From contig JABMPT010000005.1 in the NCBI GenBank assembly GCA_013202845.1, positions 1 through 64,000 on the forward strand: DNA of 64,000 nucleotides, read 5' to 3'. The notes under the pieces are model-generated. The model saw only the letters and a list, made by a program, of their open reading frames with translations. It did not search any database and was not told where the DNA came from. A program made the translations under genes and the position numbers. Source of the DNA: Candidatus Woesearchaeota archaeon. Its GTDB lineage: Archaea > Nanobdellota > Nanobdellia > Woesearchaeales > GCA-2686295. Shown here in pieces: positions 18,660 through 27,782 of the stretch. The stretch's first letter is position 1. The number at the start of each line of letters is the position of its first letter.

Positions 18660-19916
18660 GTGAAAGTTACTTTTGGCTTTAAGAAACTTCTCAGTAAGGG
18701 AAAAAGAGGTCAAATCCGGGAGAAGTGGAAATTCGATTCAAAGAGTGCTCTATTGGCGCCTCCCATAGTCACTGAGTTAGATAATTCTGGAAAGAAAAAC
18801 ATAGTCTTTGGGACTAGCGACGGCAAGATATACTCATTAGACAGAGATGCGAGAATAGACTGGATGTTCAATGCCCAGGAACACATAGAACAAGCAGAAT
18901 TGATGTTCTTTGACGTGGAAACAGCTCACAGCATACAATCATCTCCAAACATCTACGATATTAATGGAGATAATAAGAAAGAAATAGTTTTTGGCTCTGA
19001 GATGGGTGCCGTCTATGCTCTAAGCTCAGATGGAAAACTGTTATGGAAATTCAAAGCAGATGGCTCTGTAAGAGGAGCTGTGCTGATAAAAGATATAAAC
19101 GGAGATGGAAAGCCAGAAATAGTTTTTGGATCAGGAGACAATCATCTATACATTTTGAACGCAGATGGAAAATTACTGCAAAAGCATGATATTGGCTCAC
19201 AGATAGAATCAACTCCAGAAGTACTCGGGGATAAGATAATATTTGGCTCGAATGACGGATATATCAACTGTATCAAGAACAACGGTGACGAAGTCTGGAA
19301 GTTCAAGACAGATGATAAAGTAGTTGCTCAACCAGCAATAGGAAAGATAATAGGAGATGATAAGAATTACATTGTGATTGGTTCATTGGACCATTACATG
19401 TATGTACTGGAAGAGACTGGAGAGCTATTATGGAAATTCAGAACCGGAGGAGCAATATATTCAAAAGCTGCTCTTGTAGACATAAACAATGACAAGAAGC
19501 TGGAAATAATATTTGGTTCATGTGATAACAGCGTATATGCTTTAGGGTGCAATGGAGAGAAAATCTGGTCTTATGAAACGGATTTCTGGGTTGTGGCACC
19601 TGTAATAGTTACTGATATTGACAAGGACGGTCACTTAGAGATTATAGCTGGCTCTTATGACCACAATATATATATACTGGACGCAAAAGGTAATTATATG
19701 TTGGATTATGTTCCTGGACTATCAGGCGTGATGCAGCAAACAGGCTCATACAGCGATGTCGTGACTTCAGAACCTGGAAAGGTCACTGGAAAGAAGATAT
19801 GGCAATACCAAGCTGACGGAGTAGTTGTTGGCTGTGCATTCATAGACGATAACAAGAATATCATTGTAAATACAAGACCTGGAAAGGTTAATAATCTTGA
19901 ACATCTGGAGGGGTGA
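18660..19916 (+). CDS. PQQ/FG-GAP-type beta-propeller without signal peptide
   Basis: About seven repeats of DINGDGKPEIVFGSGDNHLYILNADGKLL type; GTG start; no N-terminal hydrophobic segment. Confidence 0.8.
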   Translation: MKVTFGFKKLLSKGKRGQIREKWKFDSKSALLAPPIVTELDNSGKKNIVFGTSDGKIYSLDRDARIDWMFNAQEHIEQAELMFFDVETAHSIQSSPNIYDINGDNKKEIVFGSEMGAVYALSSDGKLLWKFKADGSVRGAVLIKDINGDGKPEIVFGSGDNHLYILNADGKLLQKHDIGSQIESTPEVLGDKIIFGSNDGYINCIKNNGDEVWKFKTDDKVVAQPAIGKIIGDDKNYIVIGSLDHYMYVLEETGELLWKFRTGGAIYSKAALVDINNDKKLEIIFGSCDNSVYALGCNGEKIWSYETDFWVVAPVIVTDIDKDGHLEIIAGSYDHNIYILDAKGNYMLDYVPGLSGVMQQTGSYSDVVTSEPGKVTGKKIWQYQADGVVVGCAFIDDNKNIIVNTRPGKVNNLEHLEG

Positions 19917-20716
19917 ATTTTATGGTAGAAGAAATTGAAAGAGTAAAAACATATATTCAAGGATTTGACGAAGCACTACAAGGTGGAATACCAAAAGGAC
20001 ATCTTATTCTGATAAGCGGAACCGCAGGTTCGATGAAGTCATCATTGACATTCAATATATTGTTCAATGAAGCCAAGGCTGGCAGAGTTGGACTGTACAT
20101 CTCGCTAGAGCAGAGTTATGATTCAATGTACAAGCACTTCCTAAACATGGGAATGAACCTTGACTTGATTAACATACAACACATAAACGACCTTGGAAAA
20201 ATAGATGAAGTTGTCAACGCGACAAAAAGCTCTGACAAGGGAACAATAGTAGTTGCAGATATGGGCTGCATAAGAAAAGAGATTAAAGACATCAAGGTCG
20301 GCGATAACAAGAGCTGGCTGAATGTTATCAAGAACATCGTGAAAAAGGTAAAGATGGAAACAGCATGTACAAATTTCGTGCTTGACTCATTGTCAGCATT
20401 GTACACCTTGTCAAGATTCGAAGCGCCAAGAGTAGAGCTGTTCTATATCTTCGAGTTCCTAAGAGACATGGGATTAACAACATACTTGATATCAGAGATG
20501 CCATTAGACAGAAGCAAGTACTCACAGTACGAGATAGAAGACTTCCTGGCAGACGGAATAATATATCTACGATTAACTCCATTCAGAAGAAATATTGTCC
20601 GTGAAATCTCAATTGTCAAGATGAGAGCAACAGATTGTAACAATGACGTCTTTAGCTTAGAGTTTAAGAACGCACAATTCTCAGCTCTATACGGCGGACA
20701 GAATCCATTGTTATAA
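19913..20716 (+). CDS. KaiC/RecA-like ATPase
   Basis: IQGFDEALQGGIPKGHLILISGTAGSMKSSLTFNILF (Walker A) and NFVLDSLSALY (Walker B-like). Confidence 0.85.
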   Translation: MNFMVEEIERVKTYIQGFDEALQGGIPKGHLILISGTAGSMKSSLTFNILFNEAKAGRVGLYISLEQSYDSMYKHFLNMGMNLDLINIQHINDLGKIDEVVNATKSSDKGTIVVADMGCIRKEIKDIKVGDNKSWLNVIKNIVKKVKMETACTNFVLDSLSALYTLSRFEAPRVELFYIFEFLRDMGLTTYLISEMPLDRSKYSQYEIEDFLADGIIYLRLTPFRRNIVREISIVKMRATDCNNDVFSLEFKNAQFSALYGGQNPLL

Positions 20717-20783
20717 TTCTTTTATTATTTTCCTTTAAACAAAAACCTTTTTAATATTCCTAGCTTTCTTTTTATAGGGGAAT

Positions 20784-21152
20784 ATGAAAGAAAAATTTCA
20801 AGAGCTGTATGAGTCACTAAAGCTTGATAGGAAGAACTCTGAATGGTCAAGAGAGCATTCAATGGAAGACAGGTTGAAAGAGTTGCAGAGTGAGGTAGAT
20901 GAGATAAAGAAAGCTCTTGAAAATGATGATATTGAAAACTTAAAGGATGAATTAGGAGACGCTCTTCTAGATTTGATATTCATGATAGTTATTGCTGAGG
21001 AACAAGGCTTGTTCAACGGCAAGGAAGTCATAGACAACACCGTTACAAAGATCAAAAGAAGAAAACCCTGGATCTTCAACGGAGAGAAAGTAAGCAAAGA
21101 AGAAGAAAACAGGAGATGGAATGAGACTAAAAAACTGGAGAAAGTAAAATGA
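20784..21152 (+). CDS. MazG-like nucleotide pyrophosphohydrolase
   Basis: LQSEVDEIKKAL...LKDELGDALLDLIFMIVIAEEQG; KIKRRKPWIF. Confidence 0.85.
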   Translation: MKEKFQELYESLKLDRKNSEWSREHSMEDRLKELQSEVDEIKKALENDDIENLKDELGDALLDLIFMIVIAEEQGLFNGKEVIDNTVTKIKRRKPWIFNGEKVSKEEENRRWNETKKLEKVK

Positions 21153-22354
21153 AATTCGCTCACATGGCTGATTGTCACATTGGTGCGTGGCGGGATCCAA
21201 AGCTCAAGGACTTGAGCATGCAGGCCTTTATCAAGGCAGTTGATATTTCTATTAAGCGAAAGGTTGACTTCATTCTTATCTCTGGAGATTTGTTCAACAC
21301 TTCAATGCCTCCGATAGAATATTTGAAGGAAACCACTAAGAAGCTCAAGGAGTTAAATGAAAAAGACATTCCTGTCTACATCATCCCAGGAAGCCATGAT
21401 CAATCCCCTTCTGGCAAGACAATGCTTGATGTGTTGGAAGAAGCTGGATTACTAATTAATGTCTTCAAAGGCAGGGTTGAACAGGAAAGGTTAATCTTGG
21501 ATTTCACACTTGACAAGAAAACAGGCGCAAAGATAACAGGTGTGTTAGGAAAGAGAGGCATGCTTGACAGAAAGTTCTATGAACACTTGACAAAAGCGAA
21601 TCTTGAAAGAGCCCAGGGCATGAAGATATTCATGTTTCACACTGCTTTGACAGAGTTAAAGCCTAAAGAGATGGAGAAGATGGATTCAAATCCATTATCT
21701 TTCCTTCCAAAAGGTTTTGAATACTATGCAGGAGGTCATGTCCATATTGTTAAGAACAAGACTTTCGAAAGTTACAAGAACGTTGTATTCCCGGGCCCTT
21801 TGATGCCTGTAAATTTTGCAGAGCTTGAAAAACTAAGGCGGGGAAGTTTTTACATCTACAATCATGGCAAACTAGAGATGATTCCTATTGAGATGATAAA
21901 GGTTTATCCTGTTCAGATAGATGCAAATAACAGGACTCCTGAGGAAGTTTATGAGATGATAGAGCAATTCACCAAAGCCAAGGATTTCTCAGACACAATT
22001 GTTTTAATAAGAGTTTCTGGCAAGTTAAAGGTTGGTCATCCAAACGATATAAACTTCAAAGAGATTTTCAAGAATCTATATGCTCAAAGAGCTTTCTTTG
22101 TTATGAAGAGCACTTCAAAGCTTACAAGCGAAGAGTTTGAAGAGATAAAAATTAGCAGCTCATCTGTTGAAGAGGTTGAGAATGCCATAATGAAAGAGCA
22201 TTTAGGACAGATAAAGACTTCATTCTCTGATAAAGAAGAAGAGATAACTAGGAAACTCATCAAAACTCTTTCAGAAGAAAAGCATGAAGGTGAGAAAGTG
22301 TATGAGTATGAAGAAAGGATGAAGAAAGAGATTGAAAAAATCCTAGAACTTTGA
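21149..22354 (+). CDS. Mre11/SbcD-like DNA repair exonuclease
   Basis: MKFAHMADCHIGAW; ILISGDLFNTSMP; IIPGSHDQSPSG; YYAGGHVHI. Confidence 0.9.
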   Translation: MKFAHMADCHIGAWRDPKLKDLSMQAFIKAVDISIKRKVDFILISGDLFNTSMPPIEYLKETTKKLKELNEKDIPVYIIPGSHDQSPSGKTMLDVLEEAGLLINVFKGRVEQERLILDFTLDKKTGAKITGVLGKRGMLDRKFYEHLTKANLERAQGMKIFMFHTALTELKPKEMEKMDSNPLSFLPKGFEYYAGGHVHIVKNKTFESYKNVVFPGPLMPVNFAELEKLRRGSFYIYNHGKLEMIPIEMIKVYPVQIDANNRTPEEVYEMIEQFTKAKDFSDTIVLIRVSGKLKVGHPNDINFKEIFKNLYAQRAFFVMKSTSKLTSEEFEEIKISSSSVEEVENAIMKEHLGQIKTSFSDKEEEITRKLIKTLSEEKHEGEKVYEYEERMKKEIEKILEL

Positions 22355-22906
22355 TTCTAATTTCTTGATTTTTCCCCAGGTTCTTTCTAATTTCTTATTA
22401 GCAGCATCTATAAGCACTTTAAGATAATCTTCTGACACCAATAGTTTTCCTTCTTTTGCAATGATTGCGTCTATCTTCTCTGTTGACATTAGTTCCATTA
22501 AGAATCGTTTCTCAATCTCAAACAACCCGCACCTCTTGTAACCAATCAAACGAGCAGCTCTTAACAGTTTAGAAGCATCTTCCAATGTTTTTGCACAGAC
22601 ATGGAGTATTACTGGCTCCTGCCTTAGCCAAATATTCCCTTTCACATCTTTCAAGGCAGCTAGAACATCCTTAAGCTTTGCCTTATCATGAGTTCTGTAA
22701 ATAAACTCTGCTTCTTTCTTGCTGCCAGACTCTGGAATCTGGATGAGGATTATCCTTCCTGAGCAAGAACTGGTTGAATAGTAGTTTTTTGACTTATTGA
22801 TTTTATCTATGAGTTTCTTTACTGGCTTATCAACAAATCCTTTATTGCTTTTGTCATTAGAAGTCATCTTGTTCAAGGTTCTTTCTTTGTCTTTCTCGAA
22901 ACTCAT
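22343..22906 (-). CDS. TYW3-like tRNA wybutosine-synthesizing protein
   Basis: GFVDKPVKKLIDKINKSKNYYSTSSCSGRIILI; LHVCAKTLEDASKLLRAARLIGYKRCGL. Confidence 0.88.
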   Translation of the reverse strand: MSFEKDKERTLNKMTSNDKSNKGFVDKPVKKLIDKINKSKNYYSTSSCSGRIILIQIPESGSKKEAEFIYRTHDKAKLKDVLAALKDVKGNIWLRQEPVILHVCAKTLEDASKLLRAARLIGYKRCGLFEIEKRFLMELMSTEKIDAIIAKEGKLLVSEDYLKVLIDAANKKLERTWGKIKKLESKF

Positions 22907-23415
22907 CTTATCTTTTCCTTTAATTCTTGAATGGAAATATATTCAACATCTAAATCTTTTTCAATTTCAGGATGAAGTTTATTAGAAAGAAAATCTTTTA
23001 GGATAAGCAGTTTCTTGACTTTGAACCATTTGGAGTAGCAAAGTTCAATCATTGCACCAGTTGACAGACCTATTACCAGTAAGATGTCTGAAGACTCACA
23101 GAAAGTTTCTGGCTGGTTTCTCCATGTTCCACAATTGATTACTTCATCAGGAATTGTTTCATCGAGATCAAACCATCCGAACTCAGTGTCATCTTCAGGA
23201 ACCACACCAATCACTTTCTTTCCTTTCAAATCCTTGTATACTTGAGTTACTAAACCAGGAGCAGATGTGTATGAGGGAGTTACAATTATCTCATAGCCTC
23301 CTTCTGCAAGTATTTCTGCAACCTTTTCCAAGAAATGCCTATATTCTGACTCTTCAAAGCCTGTGGCTGCACAGAACTTATCAATTCTTGTAGGTCCTAT
23401 AATTCCAATTCTCAT
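22903..23415 (-). CDS. SLOG/LOG-like Rossmann-fold protein
   Basis: MRIGIIGPTRIDKFC...AEILAEGGYEIIVTPS...LLVIGLSTGAMIEL. Confidence 0.6.
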   Translation of the reverse strand: MRIGIIGPTRIDKFCAATGFEESEYRHFLEKVAEILAEGGYEIIVTPSYTSAPGLVTQVYKDLKGKKVIGVVPEDDTEFGWFDLDETIPDEVINCGTWRNQPETFCESSDILLVIGLSTGAMIELCYSKWFKVKKLLILKDFLSNKLHPEIEKDLDVEYISIQELKEKIR

Positions 23416-23426
23416 AATATCCCCCT

Positions 23427-24716
23427 TTAAGGCTTCCAGCGAAGCATTGTCCTTGGAAATGGTATCGCTTCTTTAATATTATCTAATTCACCTATCCAAG
23501 CAACTACTCTCTCAACTCCAACACCATATCCTGAGTGTGGAACAGAACCATATTTTCTTAGGTCAAAGTACCATTCATAATTCTTGATATCCTCACCCTC
23601 TTTCTTAAGCGCTTCAGTCATCTCTTTGACATTGGTGCTTCTCTGGCTTCCACCTATTATTTCCCCATATCCTTCAGGAGCAAGCATGTCAAAGCAAAGA
23701 GCTTCGTCAGGATGTTTTGGATCAGAAGGCTTATAGAAAGCCATTATCTTTTTTGGATAATGCGTGACAACTATTGGCGTGTCGAAGTGTTCCATCAATT
23801 TATCTTCCTCTATTGTTCTCAGATCTTTTCCAAAAGGGATTTTTAGTTTTGCTTTTTCTTTTAATACTTTCAACGCTTCCCGATATTTGATTGTTGGCCA
23901 TTTCTTGTCAGCAATTTTCAAAAGCTTTTTTGGATCTCTTCCTAAGAACTTCAATTCTTCAACACATTCCTTGGCAACTTTCTTAACACAGTACTTTATC
24001 TCTTTCTTTGCAAACTCTGTGATTTCTTTTAAACCCCACCATGCAACCTCCGTTTCTGCCATCCAGAACTCAGATAAATGGCGAGAGGTCTTGCTTTTCT
24101 CTGCTCTGAATGTAGGTCCCATATTGTAGATTTTTTCCAGGGCAAAGACTGCTGCTTCCGCGTATAATTGCCATGATTGTGAAAGATAAGTCTTGTCTTT
24201 GTAATACTTGACTTCAAACAATGTGCTTCCTCCTTCACATTGGCTTGGTTGTAATATGGGCGCATCAAATCTGTAGAATCCTTGTTTTTTGAAAAACTCA
24301 TCCCTTGCTTGGACATAGGCGCTTCTTATTTTCATTGCTGCTGTTAGCTTCCTACTTCTTATCCACAAATGTCTGTTATCAAGCAAGAACTCTGGGCTTT
24401 GGTCTTTTGCTATTGGATAAGTGTCTGAGCTTCCTACTATCTTGAAGTCCGAAACAGATACTTCATATCCTGTTGGTGCTCTCTTGTCTGGTTTTATGGT
24501 TCCGGTTATCTCCATCGAGGTTTCTATCTGTATTGAATCAATTTCTTTCCATTTATTTTCAAAATCTGATTTCTTCAGCACGCATTGGACTATGTCTGTG
24601 CTGTCTCTTAGAACCAGGAATTTTATCTGATTGGATCCTCTTTCACGATAAACCCATCCTCTTATTGCTACCTTGCCTTTGCCTTTATTAATTGCTTTGT
24701 TTATTGAGACAAACAT
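23427..24716 (-). CDS. asnS: Asparaginyl-tRNA synthetase, archaeal type
   Basis: Class II AspRS/AsnRS architecture; ILQPSQCEGGSTLFEV, FRAEKSKTSRHLSEFWMAETEVAW, PHSGYGVGVERVVAWI. Confidence 0.93.
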   Translation of the reverse strand: MFVSINKAINKGKGKVAIRGWVYRERGSNQIKFLVLRDSTDIVQCVLKKSDFENKWKEIDSIQIETSMEITGTIKPDKRAPTGYEVSVSDFKIVGSSDTYPIAKDQSPEFLLDNRHLWIRSRKLTAAMKIRSAYVQARDEFFKKQGFYRFDAPILQPSQCEGGSTLFEVKYYKDKTYLSQSWQLYAEAAVFALEKIYNMGPTFRAEKSKTSRHLSEFWMAETEVAWWGLKEITEFAKKEIKYCVKKVAKECVEELKFLGRDPKKLLKIADKKWPTIKYREALKVLKEKAKLKIPFGKDLRTIEEDKLMEHFDTPIVVTHYPKKIMAFYKPSDPKHPDEALCFDMLAPEGYGEIIGGSQRSTNVKEMTEALKKEGEDIKNYEWYFDLRKYGSVPHSGYGVGVERVVAWIGELDNIKEAIPFPRTMLRWKP

Positions 24717-24778
24717 AGATGTTAAAAAAGAATATGCATTTAAAAAAGTTTGTAAAAAAAAAGAAAAAAATGTTAGTT

Positions 24779-25663
24779 TTAACCAAGTGCTACTAGGAAG
24801 GTATTGTTTCCTGTGCAGGTTCCTTCAACTCCACTTGATGGTATTCTTAATAGCCATCCTCCTGTTTGGTTCTTTCTTGGGCCCGCTGCCAGGTCGAATT
24901 CAGTATTCGTCACCATGAGCTCTGTTATTGCTGTTGAGTTTTCTGTAAAACTCATTCCAATGTTTGTTAAGTTGTATGTCTGGTTGCCACGACCGATTTG
25001 TCCCTGACCATCGCAGCCCATGACTGTTCCATTGACTCCCAAGTCTATCTGCACGTTTCCAGAGTTATTCACCATAAATGATATTACTGATGAATCCTGT
25101 CCAAGTGATGGGCTTCCATAATCTATTGTGGTAGGAGCGCTAAAGGCTACTAGCTGATTAACTGTTTCAGTATCAGTTTGTGCACCTGTGTCAGTGCCAT
25201 CAGTTGCGTTTACGTCGCAGGTCCATGTTCCGTTGGTTGCGAAGGAGTAAACAGTGGGAAAGTTACAATGCACGTCAGTTGCATTTGTGCCGGCGCCTGC
25301 TGTGAATGTACAGCTGCTGTTTGTGTAGTGTGTTGCATTGGCATCAGCTGCGTCTTTACTTGATGTAATATGATACAAAGTACCTGTTATTGATGATATA
25401 TCATCCAGCGTGTTATTATCATTTACTGTAGCATTGCAATCAACAGATATGGTTGATGCAGCTGTTAAAGTGATTGCCGTGCCAAGATTAAGATCTACAT
25501 TATCTACTACTGGTCGAGCGTTTCCTACTATAACAGTTGTGAGAATTGTTGCATTTGGTTGACCAACCTCTGCATTACTAATTGGAGATATAGATATTGC
25601 AATGAAAAGAAAGGCTAGAGTAACAACTAGCATACTTGATACGATGATTGTTTTTTGCTTCAT
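24779..25663 (-). CDS. Exported Asn/Thr-rich surface protein
   Basis: Signal peptide MKQKTIIVSSMLVVTLAFLFIAISISPISNA; many N-x-S/T sequons; paralogous to C-terminus of the 31781 protein; ORF opens at 25681. Confidence 0.75.
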   Translation of the reverse strand: MKQKTIIVSSMLVVTLAFLFIAISISPISNAEVGQPNATILTTVIVGNARPVVDNVDLNLGTAITLTAASTISVDCNATVNDNNTLDDISSITGTLYHITSSKDAADANATHYTNSSCTFTAGAGTNATDVHCNFPTVYSFATNGTWTCDVNATDGTDTGAQTDTETVNQLVAFSAPTTIDYGSPSLGQDSSVISFMVNNSGNVQIDLGVNGTVMGCDGQGQIGRGNQTYNLTNIGMSFTENSTAITELMVTNTEFDLAAGPRKNQTGGWLLRIPSSGVEGTCTGNNTFLVALG

Positions 25664-25726
25664 TTGTGCAACCTCCAACACAATTAGTTGGACATCAATT
25701 GTAGTTTAATATACTATTTATTATAC

Positions 25727-25748
25727 TAATATATAAATGTTTCGGTCT
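25727..25748 (-). promoter_or_regulatory. BRE+TATA promoter for the 24779 surface protein
   Basis: Minus strand CCGAAACATTTATATATTAG. Confidence 0.6.
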
Positions 25749-25867
25749 TTTAGCTGTTTTTTTGTATTTTCAAAGGGAAAAAACTAAACTTTTTGGTATG
25801 AATATGAAGTTTTCTATGCTTTATGGCAATAAAAAAAATTAAATAGGAATAGATACAAAGAAACAAT

Positions 25868-27364
25868 ATGCAAAATAATTTGAAGCATTATGAACTGATA
25901 ATAATACTAATAATTATAATATTGTCCCTAAGCATGATAGTCCTCATCACTGAGCCAAATATCGTAGGGCTTGTAACAACAACCAGCGTAACAATCTTAA
26001 ATGTTCCACCATATCCTGTACAACTAATTTCTCCTGAAGATGAAGAGATTATTAATACCACAGAAATATTACTCGAATGGAACCCCACAACAGACCCTAA
26101 TGGAGAGCCAGTAATCAGCTATTGGCTTCGTACCAGTAACCAATCAGATTATAATAACACTATAATAAATGATTCTAACGCTACAGGAACAAACTATACA
26201 TTAAATGCGAGTGCTCTAAATTTAAGCAACACTAATTATTACTGGCAGGTTCTAGCATATGATGGTGATAATTATAGTACTAATAACACAAGAAGATTCA
26301 GATACTGCAATCTCAATCAAGGACCAAATATCAGCGAAGTTGCAGATCAAACAATGTATGTAAATGATAGATTTGTTTTGCAACTAAACGCCAGCGATCC
26401 TGATAATGATAGTATCAACTTCTTAATTACTAATCCTCTAAGAATATCTGAGGACGGACTTATAAACATAACAGTAAATACTACAGGAGAGTTTACTATA
26501 ATAGTCTTCGTCGAAGATAGTTGCGAAGAAATAGATTCCATTTCCTTTACTCTTACAGTGGAAGAGACACCAGAAACTCCATCTGGAGGTGGAGGTGGTG
26601 GAAGGATTACACAACCTATATCTGAACCTAGAGAAGAAAACATTACAAATGTAACTATTGAAGAAGTAGAAGAAAGAATAATTAAAGAAATGAACTATGT
26701 TGGTAATCTCGATATACAAGCAGAAATACTTGTTGTTGTCGAAGAAGGAGTAGAAAACATATTTACCTATGATAAAGTAAACTATACATTCACGTTAGTG
26801 CAAGTTTTTAATCCACATCCTGATAGATATTTCCTGAATTTGTTAACCGAAGAAGAAGCGCTGTTTAACAAAAAAGGAATTGCAAAAGAGTTTGATATAA
26901 CAGAGGATGGTGAACCTGACATAGTATTTAAGCTGGAAAACACCCGTCCTTTAATAGTATCAATAAAGAGGATAGAGAAAAAGAAAGAAGCTGTTATAGA
27001 GGAAGTGAAACCAGTAAAAACAGGTATAAACTATTGGTTATTACTCCTAGAAGGAGTGATAATTTTAACACTGGTCACAGCTGTTTTAGTAGAAAGAAAC
27101 ATTTTAAAGAAAAAGTTTGCGATTGCAAAATCTGGGAATTGTTTTATATTAAGAGGAGGAGAAAAAATAAAGTCAATAAAAGAGCTCCTTGAAGTAATGA
27201 GATATATGAATAATGAGATATATTTCAGCCATGTAAATCACAAGAATAATGACTTTGCTAATTGGATTAGATATGTTTTTCACAATAAAAAGCTAGCAGA
27301 ACGTATAGAAAAAGCCAAGACAAGGTTTGAAACAATAAAGATTCTGGAAGATTTCTTTAAGTAA
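25868..27364 (+). CDS. Surface protein: TM anchor, FN3/cadherin-like ectodomain, second TM, cytosolic DUF5752-like domain
   Basis: N-term TM; YPVQLISPEDEEIINTTEILLEWNPTTD; TM YWLLLLEGVIILTLVTAVLV; C-term NDFANWIRYVFHNKKLAERIEK. Confidence 0.75.
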   Translation: MQNNLKHYELIIILIIIILSLSMIVLITEPNIVGLVTTTSVTILNVPPYPVQLISPEDEEIINTTEILLEWNPTTDPNGEPVISYWLRTSNQSDYNNTIINDSNATGTNYTLNASALNLSNTNYYWQVLAYDGDNYSTNNTRRFRYCNLNQGPNISEVADQTMYVNDRFVLQLNASDPDNDSINFLITNPLRISEDGLINITVNTTGEFTIIVFVEDSCEEIDSISFTLTVEETPETPSGGGGGGRITQPISEPREENITNVTIEEVEERIIKEMNYVGNLDIQAEILVVVEEGVENIFTYDKVNYTFTLVQVFNPHPDRYFLNLLTEEEALFNKKGIAKEFDITEDGEPDIVFKLENTRPLIVSIKRIEKKKEAVIEEVKPVKTGINYWLLLLEGVIILTLVTAVLVERNILKKKFAIAKSGNCFILRGGEKIKSIKELLEVMRYMNNEIYFSHVNHKNNDFANWIRYVFHNKKLAERIEKAKTRFETIKILEDFFK

Positions 27365-27518
27365 AAAACTTTTTTTAAACAAATTCTGAAAGAAGGTATA
27401 GAAAGAACTATAAAAAAATAACATAAATAATAAAGATAACAAAGATAATAAAAATAACAAAACATACTTTCATACCGAAAATTATTTAAATAATAAAAAA
27501 TAATAATTAGATATTAGT

Positions 27519-27614
27519 ATGGAAATAAGTATATCTATCGAGGTTTTTTGGCAAGAACATGCTAAAACCAACATAGATACTTACAGAGAGATCACAAGAG
27601 GCTGCCTTTTATGA
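27519..27614 (+). CDS. Candidate 31-aa leader ORF upstream of RHH gene
   Basis: MEISISIEVFWQEHAKTNIDTYREITRGCLL; ATGA overlap with next ORF. Confidence 0.3.
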   Translation: MEISISIEVFWQEHAKTNIDTYREITRGCLL

Positions 27615-27781
27615 AGAGAGTAAATACAGAGACGAAAGCAATTAATCTCGTCCTAAGTGATAAAACCCACGATTTAGCAAAAATTTGTGCAGTTCTAAAA
27701 AAAACAACTCTAAAAGAATATATAAAAAAAGCAATAGAAGTGGCTATAGAAGAAGATAAAAAACTCTTAAAAGAACTATAA
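27611..27781 (+). CDS. Ribbon-helix-helix-like small regulator (56 aa), not in ORF track
   Basis: MKRVNTETKAINLVLSDKTHDLAKICAVLKKTTLKEYIKKAIEVAIEEDKKLLKEL; beta-strand + two-helix RHH-like pattern. Confidence 0.55.
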   Translation: MKRVNTETKAINLVLSDKTHDLAKICAVLKKTTLKEYIKKAIEVAIEEDKKLLKEL

Positions 27782-27782
27782 A

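Noticed and set aside
27365-27518. Short A-rich tandem-like repeats (ATAATAAAGATAAC...) as a CRISPR or VNTR
   Set aside because: Irregular low-complexity A/T tract without fixed repeat unit or spacers; no cas genes in window.
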